A stretch of 64,000 nt of DNA from an uncultured Bartonella sp. (GTDB lineage Bacteria > Pseudomonadota > Alphaproteobacteria > Rhizobiales > Rhizobiaceae). Every line of letters begins with the position of its first letter. The first letter of the stretch is position 1. The stretch lies in assembly GCA_945285915.1 (NCBI GenBank), contig CALYQL010000009.1, forward strand, positions 43,096 through 107,095, in the 5' to 3' direction. Shown one piece after another: positions 8,215 to 16,493 of this stretch. Both the position numbers and the translations under genes were made by a program. Under the pieces are notes generated by a model that did not search any database, had not been told where the DNA came from, and worked only from the letters and a program-made list of their open reading frames with translations.

Positions 8215-9024
8215 ATGCGATTTTTGATGGTTCTATTATTATCGATATTTTTAACCAGCAATCTTAATGCTGCCGTCGATGAAGATCACGAAGAACATGA
8301 TATAAATGCCCCTGAAAATGTAAAAGATATATTCGATAAAAAAGACTATGAAGAATATGAACGACTGATTTCAGCCTACGCAAAAGATTTGGCGAATTTC
8401 TATGAAAAAGATGTATCAGAATACGATGCTAACACTGTATTTATTATGCACGATTCCATCATCGAAGCAGGTTCATCACCAATTGAATTTCCTGATGGTT
8501 CAATGAGGGATATTCCTGATAATTTAAAACGGGATCTCCCCCGTACTTTCACATCTTTTGGAAAGTTGGTGTCTTTTAGTTCGGTTTTTTTCGGTGATAT
8601 TAAACAAGATCCCGATGGCGGTGTAAGAAACAGAATTATTAATTTCAGATGTGCAAACAAACCTAGAGGCAGCTTTCACATTTATATGTTTGGTGCAGGT
8701 GCGCGCGTCCCAAAAAGTTTTGATGAAACTATAAACATTAATGTAGGAAAACATCCAACAATTACTGTTAAGGGACACATTATATACGACCCTGATGAGG
8801 TCAAAATAGTTATTGATAATACGCCGCAATCAGAAAGGGCGTTGTCATACTTCTTTTTAAGTGAATTGGATTTAGCAGATGATGACGATCCCATCTTCAT
8901 TCATGCCGTGCAAACAAATGCGTCAGTTCGTTTAAATGTTAATACGGTTAGATATTCATTGCGGATGTTAGACAAATATTGCCCTCAAAAGGAAGATAAA
9001 TCACTCATCAATTGGATGAAATGA
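8215..9024 (+). CDS. Secreted hypothetical protein, first of a tandem paralogous pair
   Basis: A 269-residue protein with an N-terminal signal peptide (MRFLMVLLLSIFLTS, cleavage probably near NAA at 18-20). The mature part is acidic at the start, then shows APENVKDIFDKKDYEEYE, a central INFRCANKPRG block and a C-terminal block FLSELDLADDDDPIFIHAVQTN ending LDKYCP. All these blocks recur in the next gene. Two cysteines, in RCAN and KYCP, are conserved in both and could form a disulfide. No family is recognised. A GAAGGGGAAACG ribosome site precedes the ATG. The location is inferred to be periplasmic or extracellular. Confidence 0.7.
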   Translation: MRFLMVLLLSIFLTSNLNAAVDEDHEEHDINAPENVKDIFDKKDYEEYERLISAYAKDLANFYEKDVSEYDANTVFIMHDSIIEAGSSPIEFPDGSMRDIPDNLKRDLPRTFTSFGKLVSFSSVFFGDIKQDPDGGVRNRIINFRCANKPRGSFHIYMFGAGARVPKSFDETININVGKHPTITVKGHIIYDPDEVKIVIDNTPQSERALSYFFLSELDLADDDDPIFIHAVQTNASVRLNVNTVRYSLRMLDKYCPQKEDKSLINWMK

Positions 9025-9827
9025 TAGACAATCAGATAATGCGGTTTTTCATTTTTTTTATAATACTTATATTTTCAACGAATAATCTTTGCGCAGCACT
9101 TGAAGGAACAAAAGAGCAAAACCCATTTGCGCCAGAAAATGTGAAAACCATATTCGATGAAAAAGATTATAGTGATTATGAAAGTATAATCTCGCAATAC
9201 ACACGTGACCTAGTAAAATTCTATCATGAGAACCAAGCCGATCTCGAACCATATGTAATATGGAACAAGATAAATAGACTTACACCTCGTCGTCCCCTAC
9301 AGGTATTTCCTCCTGATGATATAACAAATGATATTCCAGATTTTTTGACCAGATATGTTCCTCAATCTGTCACCAATGATAGAAAATTGGATCATTTCAA
9401 TGCATATTTTTTTGACAAATTTGATCCTCATTCACCAAAAGTAGTGAATACACGGAAAGGTGTCATTAGCTTCAAATGCGCAAATAAACCAAGAAGCCGC
9501 TTTGATATTAAATTATTCGATTCATCAAAAAGTTCTGCAGCTAATCAAAACAACAGGGATGAAACAATATATATCAACGTGAGCAATCATCCGGCTGTTA
9601 CGTTAAAGGGACAAATTACATATACAACTGGTGAAACAAATATCTACATTACCAAGAAGTCAGAACGGGAATTGACCTATCTCTTTTTAAGTGAATTGGA
9701 CTTGGCAGATATTGATGACACAGTCCACATTCATACCGTGCAAACAAATGTTTCAGCACGATTAAAGGTTGATGTTGTTCGATATATGCTGAAAATGTTG
9801 GATAAATATTGCCCGAAAAATGATTAA
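9021..9827 (+). CDS. Secreted hypothetical protein, second of a tandem paralogous pair
   Basis: A clear paralogue of the preceding gene, sharing the APENVK-IFD, FKCANKPR, FLSELDLAD, HTVQTN and LDKYCP blocks in order. The ATG at 9021 overlaps the stop of the first gene (ATGA), which suggests translational coupling. By alignment with the first paralogue, the signal peptide begins at the internal ATG at 9039 (MRFFIFFIILIFST). That start gives a more typical signal sequence but has no obvious ribosome site. Total length is 262-268 residues depending on start. The two proteins differ mostly in the region between residues 50 and 150. Function is unknown. Confidence 0.7.
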   Translation: MIDNQIMRFFIFFIILIFSTNNLCAALEGTKEQNPFAPENVKTIFDEKDYSDYESIISQYTRDLVKFYHENQADLEPYVIWNKINRLTPRRPLQVFPPDDITNDIPDFLTRYVPQSVTNDRKLDHFNAYFFDKFDPHSPKVVNTRKGVISFKCANKPRSRFDIKLFDSSKSSAANQNNRDETIYINVSNHPAVTLKGQITYTTGETNIYITKKSERELTYLFLSELDLADIDDTVHIHTVQTNVSARLKVDVVRYMLKMLDKYCPKND

Positions 9828-10312
9828 CTTTCCTTCGATAATTCATTCAGAACGATATCTAATAAAGGGTAAGTGGTAGCTATTGTTTGACATTGTTTAT
9901 TACAGTAAACGGGATATGGCGCAATAAACCGTTATTGCATGGTAACGTACTGGAAAATAAATAGCTTTTCTGTAATATAGCAGTAAATCTCGAAAAATAA
10001 ATTTGACACGTGGATTTAATCGGCACGCCTGAAATCATGACAAAAATTGACTGTCTGTTATTTTTCATTGAAATGTCATACAGAAATTTTAAAAACCCTT
10101 GAAGCACATTTAAAAGCCCGAAAAATCGGCTTTGAAGAAAATTATGACCACCGTAAATTTATAAAATCAACTGCCCTAAAATGCTGTGAAAAGCGAAAAA
10201 GAGTTCTGCGCTTTGACGTGATTTCTATAAATATCATCTTACTAATTGATTTTAATGCCTTTCTTTGATCTTATAAGAAAAAAGATTACGTCAACATCAT
10301 TCGATAAAAACC

Positions 10313-10600
10313 TCATTTGATCTGTGGTTTTCCAATTGCTGATGCAGATAGTTTGACATCAATCATACCATCATGGACATACATCTAAATAATAGGTTTT
10401 TGAGATGTATCTCCATTATCATTGGCCAGAATATTACGTATTACGGATTTTAACTCAGCTTTTTTATTATTGAGTCGTCCATTTTTCTTCGCCCCCGTTA
10501 ACATCGATAAAAATGCCATGAGTATTTTGAAATTCCAAAAAAGAACTTATGGTGAACATTCCATCTGAATCTATCGTTATTTTTAGCTGCTCTTACTAGC
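10313..10600 (-). pseudogene. Frameshifted remnant of an unidentified gene
   Basis: The minus strand reads as three short consecutive protein-like pieces in different frames. First comes LKITIDSDGMFTISSF to VNGGEEKWTTQ. Next is a piece containing KNGRLNNKKAELKSVI to SQKPII. Last is MYVHDGMIDVKLSAS. Each ends in a stop close to where the next begins. This looks like one gene broken by frameshifts. I do not recognise the family, and chance short open frames cannot be excluded. Confidence 0.3.
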
Positions 10601-10657
10601 CATACGACAACGCGCTACATGAACACGCCTCAAATTTGTCAGTTATGGAAATTGAAT

Positions 10658-10731
10658 TACTGCAAAACCGTTGTCAAATACTGCAAAAGTGCGCGTCAAG
10701 CTACAACTGTATAAGTGTGCGTCAAACTACA
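10658..10731. repeat. Imperfect short direct repeats
   Basis: AAGTGCGCGTCAAGCTACA (10687-10705) recurs at 10713-10731 with two changes. TACTGCAAAA occurs at 10658 and again at 10679. The arrangement resembles a small iteron-like or protein-binding array, but no replication gene is nearby. Confidence 0.5.
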
Positions 10732-10751
10732 GGCTTTATAGCAAAAGTTTA

Positions 10752-10775
10752 ATGGGGGAAGAGATGGGGGAAGAG
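10752..10775. repeat. Perfect 12-bp tandem duplication
   Basis: ATGGGGGAAGAG is repeated twice head to tail, about 50 bases from the 3' end of tRNA-Ser. Confidence 0.7.
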
Positions 10776-10828
10776 CTTCACCCGAGATAAAATAACAACT
10801 TGATTATAAAGTGTTTTTTTAAGGGGAA

Positions 10829-10919
10829 TGGCGGAGAGGAAGGGATTCGAACCCTCGAGAGCCTTTTGAGCCCTACTCCCTTAGCAGGGGAGCGCCTTCG
10901 ACCACTCGGCCACCTCTCC
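10829..10919 (-). tRNA. tRNA-Ser (anticodon GCU)
   Basis: A 91-nt class II tRNA on the minus strand. It begins GGAGAGGTGGCCGAGTGG and has anticodon stem CTCCC/GGGAG with loop CTGCTAA (anticodon GCT, serine AGC/AGU). It has a long variable arm, T-arm GGTTCGAATCC and encoded CCA. Confidence 0.95.
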
Positions 10920-11446
10920 AAGAACCGCCAATAAACATTCTTGTTACGAAGTTCAAGTCATTTTCTCTCTTTTATGCAAATAATTCTATTTTAATAAACA
11001 TTCATACATTTTTAACCATGGACGTAGTCATTTTACATTTTTTTTATGGAACCATTACCATTGCTTCGGAACATGATGATTCTTCCGATATTTCGGTTTT
11101 ATCTATTCTATTGTCTCAATCAAAACGTCTAAACGCGAGATTATTGTCGGCCGAAAGAATCATAAAACAATAGATTTTCCGTCATTCTGTCGGAAATAAA
11201 CGCATATTACCTGCCGATTTTCACAACTTGTGCGGTGATTTTGTGTCTTTTGTGCAACACGCATCACTATACAAACGTTGATAATCCCGTTTCGATCATT
11301 TCTTTATTGAAACAGAATAATTGCTGAGTATGTTCGATTCATGAAGAAGGAGCGCTTGGGTGCGACTTTTTCGGTTAAGGGGATCGGGTCCAGCTTTCTG
11401 AACTTCGTGAACCCGACCCAATATAAACTTTGACTGGAGGTCAGAT
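10920..11446. promoter_or_regulatory. Porin upstream region with structured leader
   Basis: About 530 AT-rich bases between tRNA-Ser and the porin. Near 11381-11420, CGGGTCCA and TGAACCCG can pair as a stem around a short loop, forming a likely 5'-UTR structure. GGAGG sits just before the porin ATG. No conserved promoter can be fixed by eye. Confidence 0.4.
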
Positions 11447-12679
11447 ATGAACATTAAGAGCCTTCTTCTCGGCTCCGCTGCAGCTCTCGTTGCAGTTTCT
11501 GGTGCACGTGCAGCTGATGTAGTAGTTGCAGAGCCTGAACCCGTAGAATACGTACGCGTTTGCGACGCTTATGGTGAAGGATATTTCTATATCCCTGGAA
11601 CTGAAACCTGCATGCGTATTTCTGGTTACGTTCGCGGCGACATCAAGGGCGGCGACAACGTTTACGCTCGTCAACGTGGCGACATCGATCGCGACACATA
11701 TGCATGGCGTACACGTGCTACACTTCGTTTCCACACAGCATCTGAGACAGAACTCGGCACATTGCGTACATTCGTAGAACTTCGTTCACAATGGGACGAT
11801 GGTCACGACAGCAATGGCGGTCAGCTCCGTTTCGCATTCATCGAACTCGGTGGTTTGCGTGTAGGTCTTGACGAATCGATCTTCAACCATTGGACAGGTT
11901 ACTTTGGTAACGTTATCAATGACGATATCATCAACCCAATGGCTTATACACGTACCAATGTCATCAGCTACACATTCAATGCTGATAATGGTTTCTCTGC
12001 TATCTTGGGTCTTGAACAAGGTAACGACGATGCTGACAGCTATGGTTACGACTATCGCTTTGATGGCAACGTATTTGATCCTAAGGGCAAGAAGCTCAGC
12101 GGCAAGATCGACGACTACACACCAAATGTTGTTGGTGGTGTTAAGTTCGTTCAAGGCTGGGGCGGTGTATCTATCGTTGGTGCATACGACGCTTACTATG
12201 AAGAATGGGCAGCTAAGGCTCGTTTGGACTTGAACGTTACCGATCAGTGGAGCCTCTGGGTAATGGGCGGCTACAAATCAGCTGACGATTACTATGCAAA
12301 GGACGAAACTTACGGCGTTCGTACTTATACAAATCCATCTAACCTGCTTGGCACAAAATACGGTGTATATCGTCAAGTTAACTCAATCTATGGTGATTGG
12401 GGTGGTGACTGGGCTGTATGGGGCGGTACAACCTTTAAGTTCAACAACAAGACAAGCTTCAACGCTCAAGTTTCTTACGACGACACAGACACATTCGCTG
12501 CTTCAGTTAACGTGAAGTACGAATTGGTTCCAGGTCTCGTTATTACTCCAGAAGTAACATACATTTCTTGGGATAACGATTACAGTGCTCGTAACGATGC
12601 TAACACTGTTAAGTATGTTGACTCACTCAAGGGTCGCGACGCTGTTCAAGGAATGGTTCGTATTCAACGTTCATTCTAA
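11447..12679 (+). CDS. Major outer-membrane porin (Omp2/rhizobial porin family)
   Basis: A 410-residue porin with a signal peptide (MNIKSLLLGSAAALVAV, cleavage after ARA at 20-22). The mature N-terminus AADVVVAEPEPVEYVRVCDAYGEGYFYIPGTETC is the signature of Brucella Omp2a/Omp2b and Bartonella/Rhizobium porins, with two cysteines about 17 apart. The rest alternates short beta strands ending in a C-terminal phenylalanine (VRIQRSF), as expected for a 16-stranded trimeric barrel. Codon use is biased and the ribosome site GGAGG is strong, which fits high expression. It stands alone with its own terminator. It should form the general diffusion channel for small hydrophilic solutes. Confidence 0.93.
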   Translation: MNIKSLLLGSAAALVAVSGARAADVVVAEPEPVEYVRVCDAYGEGYFYIPGTETCMRISGYVRGDIKGGDNVYARQRGDIDRDTYAWRTRATLRFHTASETELGTLRTFVELRSQWDDGHDSNGGQLRFAFIELGGLRVGLDESIFNHWTGYFGNVINDDIINPMAYTRTNVISYTFNADNGFSAILGLEQGNDDADSYGYDYRFDGNVFDPKGKKLSGKIDDYTPNVVGGVKFVQGWGGVSIVGAYDAYYEEWAAKARLDLNVTDQWSLWVMGGYKSADDYYAKDETYGVRTYTNPSNLLGTKYGVYRQVNSIYGDWGGDWAVWGGTTFKFNNKTSFNAQVSYDDTDTFAASVNVKYELVPGLVITPEVTYISWDNDYSARNDANTVKYVDSLKGRDAVQGMVRIQRSF

Positions 12680-12703
12680 TTCTTTTCAATTGCGAATTGA
12701 TGA

Positions 12704-12732
12704 GGCCGGTAGCATTGCTACCGGTCTTTTTT
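12704..12732 (+). terminator. Rho-independent terminator of the porin gene
   Basis: CCGGTAGC-ATT-GCTACCGG, extended by flanking G pairs, is followed by TCTTTTTT. Confidence 0.9.
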
Positions 12733-13323
12733 ATATTTAAGCCCCCATTAAAGATCAGATTGCCATTAAAAATTGGATTGTTCGCTATCGATTGTTATCT
12801 TTGTCAAATGTAGATGAAGTTAAATTGATATGATTAGATTTAATCTCTCTCATATATTTAATGTCTCTCTTATGTAATTGAGCAAAGACAATTTTAAGAT
12901 ATATCCGTTGACATGATTATTCAGAAAAGTGTCGATGGTAGGTTTAAACGATATCTAAAATCGCAATCAGTATAGCAATAGTATTGTTTTCGATAACCGA
13001 CATACTTTTCGGTAATCGACGTACTTAGTGATTATACGATTAGAAGCATCGTATTTGACATCTCAATATGTTTAATTGCATCGTAACCGATAGAACTTTC
13101 TGGTGTAAAATGGGTGATTTAGCTAGAATGAGGTAGTTCGAAAGAAATTCGGTTTTAGCCAAAAAATCGCGTAAAATTAGTCAATAATTCGTATAAAATC
13201 AGGTAGTATCCTCTATTCGTGGTATTATTCTTACGATATATTACCCGAAATATCTTTTGATATATTGATAATATTTATCATTGCAAAGGGCTTATTCCGT
13301 CATATTCACGTTTAGGCTCTTAT
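12733..13323. other. AT-rich intergenic region
   Basis: About 590 bases with no supportable gene. Two similar pieces near 12990-13025 (ATAACCGACATACTT and GTAATCGACGTACTT) form a weak direct repeat. Confidence 0.5.
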
Positions 13324-14463
13324 ATGAAATTGGTTAAGTCTATGTCAGATAACGGTAGAGTTCCATCTGTAACCCCCTTAATTGCATCGCTCCCTTCGAC
13401 AGTGCCATTTACTGGTCCTGAAACGATCGAGAGAAAAAGAGGCAAAAGTTTTCGTGCGCGTTTAGGTGCCAATGAAAATGGATTTGGACCCGCGCCATCT
13501 GTCATTACAGCAATGCAACAAGCCCTTACAGATGTATGGAAATATGGTGACCCGGAAAATTTCGAGCTTAGGCAAATATTGGCATCTGCTTTTAACCTCG
13601 CGCCCGAAAATTTCACAATTGGTGCTGGTGTCGATGCCCTACTCGGCGTTATTGTACGGCAATATATCTCGCCTGGTGATTGTGTCGTTAATTCCTTAGG
13701 TGGCTATCCAACATTCAATTACCATGTTGCAGGTTATGGAGGAGCTCTTATCAGTGTTCCCTATAAAAATGACCGGACTGATTTAGAGGGTCTGTCTGAT
13801 GCGGCTTGGAAAAATAACGCAAAAATTGTTTATCTTGCCAATCCGGATAATCCGCTGGGAACATGGCATAACAGTGAAGCAATAGAAGCATTTATTGCGA
13901 GTTTACCGGCGAACACGTTATGTATACTTGATGAAGCTTACGGAGAATTGGCACCGGCTGACAGCTTGCCAAGCAAGGAAAAAATTTGGCCAAATGTTTT
14001 GCGTATGCGCACCTTTTCCAAAGCATATGGCTTGGCGGGTTTAAGATGTGGTTATGCGATAGGAGCAGCAGAACTCATCGCAAACTTTGATAAGATACGG
14101 GATCATTTCTCTGTCAATAAAATTGCACAGATTGCAGCAGCGCAAGCTTTAAAAGATCAAACGTATTTAAATTCAGTGGTCGATAAAATCTCCACTGCGC
14201 GCAATGAACTGGTCAATATAGCTCATTCCCATAGTCTTGAAACTCTCCCTTCCGCAACTAACTTTGTGGCCATTGATTGTGGTCATGATGGTGCATATGC
14301 GCAAAAGGTTCTTGATGTGTTGACTGAGCATGACATTTTTGTACGAAAACCAGTTGTACCGGTGTTAAATAGGCTTATTCGGGTGAGTGTGGGGCCACAA
14401 AAGGAATTAAAATTATTTGATGATGCTTTAGGTATCGCTTTAGAAATTGCCAATAAGAGGTGA
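13324..14463 (+). CDS. HisC-like PLP-dependent aminotransferase
   Basis: A 379-residue class I/II aminotransferase of the histidinol-phosphate/aromatic aminotransferase group. Visible features are the LGANENGFGPAP substrate-binding segment near residue 50, YGDPEN, the YLANPDNPLGT asparagine motif, LDEAYGE, and TFSKAYGLAGLR with the PLP-binding lysine at about 233. The C-terminal RVSVG arginine region is present. Members either act in histidine synthesis or transaminate aromatic amino acids. No other his genes are nearby, so the substrate is uncertain. Translation may begin at the ATG six codons downstream (13342). It is followed after 3 bases by the DUF423 gene, probably in one operon. Confidence 0.8.
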   Translation: MKLVKSMSDNGRVPSVTPLIASLPSTVPFTGPETIERKRGKSFRARLGANENGFGPAPSVITAMQQALTDVWKYGDPENFELRQILASAFNLAPENFTIGAGVDALLGVIVRQYISPGDCVVNSLGGYPTFNYHVAGYGGALISVPYKNDRTDLEGLSDAAWKNNAKIVYLANPDNPLGTWHNSEAIEAFIASLPANTLCILDEAYGELAPADSLPSKEKIWPNVLRMRTFSKAYGLAGLRCGYAIGAAELIANFDKIRDHFSVNKIAQIAAAQALKDQTYLNSVVDKISTARNELVNIAHSHSLETLPSATNFVAIDCGHDGAYAQKVLDVLTEHDIFVRKPVVPVLNRLIRVSVGPQKELKLFDDALGIALEIANKR

Positions 14464-14466
14464 GAA

Positions 14467-14823
14467 ATGACGAGATTGAGTCAGCGTATTTGTTGCGCAT
14501 TCTCTGGACTATTCGGAGCTTGTGGAATAGCCGCATATGCTGCGGCTTCGCATATTGGCGGATATTACGCGGCAGTTGCGCCGGTTTTATTAGGTAACGC
14601 TGCTGCATTGTTCGGTTTTTTTATTGCAACAAAAACCAATATCGTCATGCGTTTATCGGGCGTTTTGATCATTATTGGTGTCTTGTTGTTTGCAGCAGAC
14701 ATCATGACACGTGAATTGTGGTCAGATCGTCTTTTCCCTTATGCGGCACCGTTGGGCGGTACAATTAATATACTCGGATGGTTGCTTTTGTTTATCGCAG
14801 CATTTCTTCCACTAGAAGAATAA
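14467..14823 (+). CDS. DUF423 family small membrane protein
   Basis: A 118-residue protein with four predicted transmembrane helices (about residues 9-28, 36-54, 60-80 and 94-115). The C-terminal segment FPYAAPLGGTINILGWLLLFIAAF matches the DUF423/YgdD pattern, where the final helix follows a PxGG turn. The function of DUF423 proteins is not established. It is close behind the aminotransferase gene and likely co-transcribed. About 200 bases separate it from the riboswitch of the thiamine operon. Confidence 0.65.
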   Translation: MTRLSQRICCAFSGLFGACGIAAYAAASHIGGYYAAVAPVLLGNAAALFGFFIATKTNIVMRLSGVLIIIGVLLFAADIMTRELWSDRLFPYAAPLGGTINILGWLLLFIAAFLPLEE

Positions 14824-14903
14824 ACCATCTCTTCTTTTTTAATAAAGCTCATGCCCCTGCCAGAGACTTTTAAACTATTTGGTTTTACAAAATCAGATAG
14901 AAT

Positions 14904-14918
14904 GTCCAATTATTGGAC
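14904..14918. promoter_or_regulatory. Inverted repeat GTCCAAT-T-ATTGGAC
   Basis: A perfect 7-1-7 palindrome about 120 bases before the TPP riboswitch. Its outer bases and length match the symmetric site at 1034-1048 (GTCC-N7-GGAC). It may be an operator in the thi promoter region. Confidence 0.3.
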
Positions 14919-15025
14919 TAGAACTCTATCTTGAACAAAAGCAATGCGCGCAAAGTTCAAGATGCTCATGAATATTTTCAAATTTTTATTGACAAATAGA
15001 ACGTTACGGAAAAACATAAGATTGT

Positions 15026-15131
15026 ACCTTGGGGAGCCGTAAAAGGCTGAGAGTCTGTGTTTCAAATTGTGAAAAACAAAGGACATAGTGACCCGTTGAA
15101 CCTGATCCAGTTAGGACTGGCGTAGGGATGG
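15026..15131 (+). promoter_or_regulatory. TPP riboswitch (THI element)
   Basis: The conserved TPP aptamer is easy to read. GGGGAGCC and GGCTGAGAG form the pyrimidine-sensing arm. A variable stem follows, then GACCCGTTGAACCTGATCCAGTTAGGACTGGCGTAGGGA, quoted here by its key parts GACCC, CCTGATC and GTAGGGA. It binds thiamine pyrophosphate and represses the downstream thi operon. No GC-rich terminator follows, so control of translation is more likely than attenuation. Confidence 0.95.
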
Positions 15132-15337
15132 TGTGAGGCTGAAATTTATAGATTTTAATTTCTTGCCAATATCTTTCTTATGACTTCCTGATCTTCGCTA
15201 TGAGTTTCGTAATTTTTTTACGATAATTCAAGTTGTAGGAAGAATGTTTAACCCCCCTCACGGTGCTGAAATGTTGGATTCGATGGTGATCTGCGCAAGC
15301 ATGATTGTCTGTCGACAACCGAAAAGGCTGGTAGAGG
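15132..15337. other. Spacer between TPP riboswitch and thiO
   Basis: About 200 bases in the position where related thi operons often carry thiC. A weak AT-only stem (TCGTAA / TTACGA) lies near 15207-15223. A short open frame from 15244 overlaps thiO and shows no recognised similarity. This could be the scar of a thiC deletion or simply a long leader. Confidence 0.4.
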
Positions 15338-16288
15338 ATGAAAAAAATATTGATAAAAGGTGGTGGTGTCGTTGGTTTGACCACGGCTTATATGTTGGCA
15401 AAAAAAGGCGCGCATATAACATTGTCGGCACCACATGATGCACCTATTGGTGCAGCAAGTTGGTATGCTGGTGGTATGCTTGCCCCCTATTGCGAACGTG
15501 AAAGTGCAGAACAACGGGTTGAAGACCTCGGTGTTGAAGCCATGAAGTGGTGGAGTGAGACCTTTCCAGAACTTGTCACCCATAAAGGGACACTGGTGGT
15601 TGCCCCTGCCCGTGATTTATCAGAATTGAAGCGCTTTTCAGATAGAACACAAGGGCATATCAATGTTGATGAAGCAGAAATTGCAAAATTAGAACCCGAT
15701 TTAGCAGGTCGTTTTCAACACGGTTTATTTTTTGAAACAGAAGCCCATGTTGATCCACGACAAGCGCTGATGGCATTAAAGGACAAACTTAAGTCGATGA
15801 ATACGACTTTTGTTGACGTTGGAATCAACGAAGAAAACTTTGATACAGTCATAGACGCTACGGGTATTGCGCGCCTGAATATTGATAAGGATTTACGGGG
15901 CGTTCGTGGTGAAATGTTGCTAGTGCATACCAAGGATGTATCATTGGCACGTCCTGTAAGACTTCTGCATCCGCGTATTCCGCTTTATATTGTGCCTCGT
16001 GACAATAATATCTTCATGATTGGTGCAACCATGATAGAAAGCGACTTTGACGGCGCAATTACAGCACGTTCAATGATGGATTTTCTCAATGCAGCCTATA
16101 CCCTCCATCCTGCATTTGGTGAGGCAGAAATTATTGAAGCGGGTGTTGGTGTTCGTCCTTCCTATCCTGATAATTTCCCAAGGATAACCAGAGAAGGTAA
16201 ATATATTTTCGTTAATGGCATGTACCGCCATGGTTATCTTCTTTCACCAGAAATGGCGCAACAAGCAACTGAACTGGCATTGGAGTAA
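15338..16288 (+). CDS. thiO: Glycine oxidase ThiO (FAD-dependent)
   Basis: A 316-residue FAD-dependent amino acid oxidase of the DAO/ThiO family. It oxidises glycine to the imine (dehydroglycine) used in thiazole formation. The N-terminal dinucleotide-binding motif KGGGVVGLTTAYMLA lies at residues 7-21. ASWYAGGMLAPYCE follows near 40, and VGVRPSYPDNFPRI with NGMYRHGYLLSP in the C-terminal part is typical of ThiO. AAGG sits about 10 bases before the ATG. It leads the thiO-thiS-thiG-thiE-thiD run under the TPP riboswitch. It is slightly shorter than many ThiO proteins (about 330-370) but all core blocks appear present. Confidence 0.88.
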   Translation: MKKILIKGGGVVGLTTAYMLAKKGAHITLSAPHDAPIGAASWYAGGMLAPYCERESAEQRVEDLGVEAMKWWSETFPELVTHKGTLVVAPARDLSELKRFSDRTQGHINVDEAEIAKLEPDLAGRFQHGLFFETEAHVDPRQALMALKDKLKSMNTTFVDVGINEENFDTVIDATGIARLNIDKDLRGVRGEMLLVHTKDVSLARPVRLLHPRIPLYIVPRDNNIFMIGATMIESDFDGAITARSMMDFLNAAYTLHPAFGEAEIIEAGVGVRPSYPDNFPRITREGKYIFVNGMYRHGYLLSPEMAQQATELALE

Positions 16289-16291
16289 AGC

Positions 16292-16489
16292 ATGAAAGTG
16301 TCGGTTAATGATGAACCAATTGAAACAGCAGTCATACATTTAAGCGATCTGCTAGACGAGCTTGACTATAAAGGCGAGTGGCTTGCCACTGCCGTCAATG
16401 CCGAGCTGGTGACTGCTGAAGAACGTGGATCATACAGGTTACAAGAAGGTGACCGTATTGAAATCCTAAGCCCCATGCAGGGAGGCTAA
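16292..16489 (+). CDS. thiS: Sulfur carrier protein ThiS
   Basis: A 65-residue ubiquitin-fold protein ending in the diagnostic Gly-Gly (SPMQGG). The terminal glycine is adenylated and converted to a thiocarboxylate, which donates sulfur for the thiazole ring. The N-terminus [11 protein letters not shown] and the LLDELDY helix fit the family. It lies 3 bases after thiO and 4 bases before thiG. The activating enzyme ThiF is not in the window and must be encoded elsewhere. Confidence 0.92.
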   Translation: MKVSVNDEPIETAVIHLSDLLDELDYKGEWLATAVNAELVTAEERGSYRLQEGDRIEILSPMQGG

Positions 16490-16493
16490 TCCT

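Larger units (their letters stand above)
9828..10828. other. Non-coding stretch with gene debris and repeats before tRNA-Ser
   Basis: One kilobase without an intact gene. The left half is AT-rich and featureless. The right half holds broken minus-strand coding fragments (10313-10600), imperfect direct repeats (10658-10731) and a perfect 12-bp duplication (10752-10775), all next to a tRNA-Ser gene. Confidence 0.5.

Noticed and set aside
9880..10268. Two overlapping open frames of 73-75 codons on opposite strands
   Set aside because: No ribosome sites, no signal or domain, AT-rich composition typical of chance frames.
11786..12154. Long antisense and alternative frames inside the porin gene
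   Set aside because: They are shadows produced by the biased codon use of the porin.
15244..15438. 64-codon frame between the TPP riboswitch and thiO
   Set aside because: It overlaps thiO out of frame and shows no similarity I can recognise to ThiC or any other thiamine protein.
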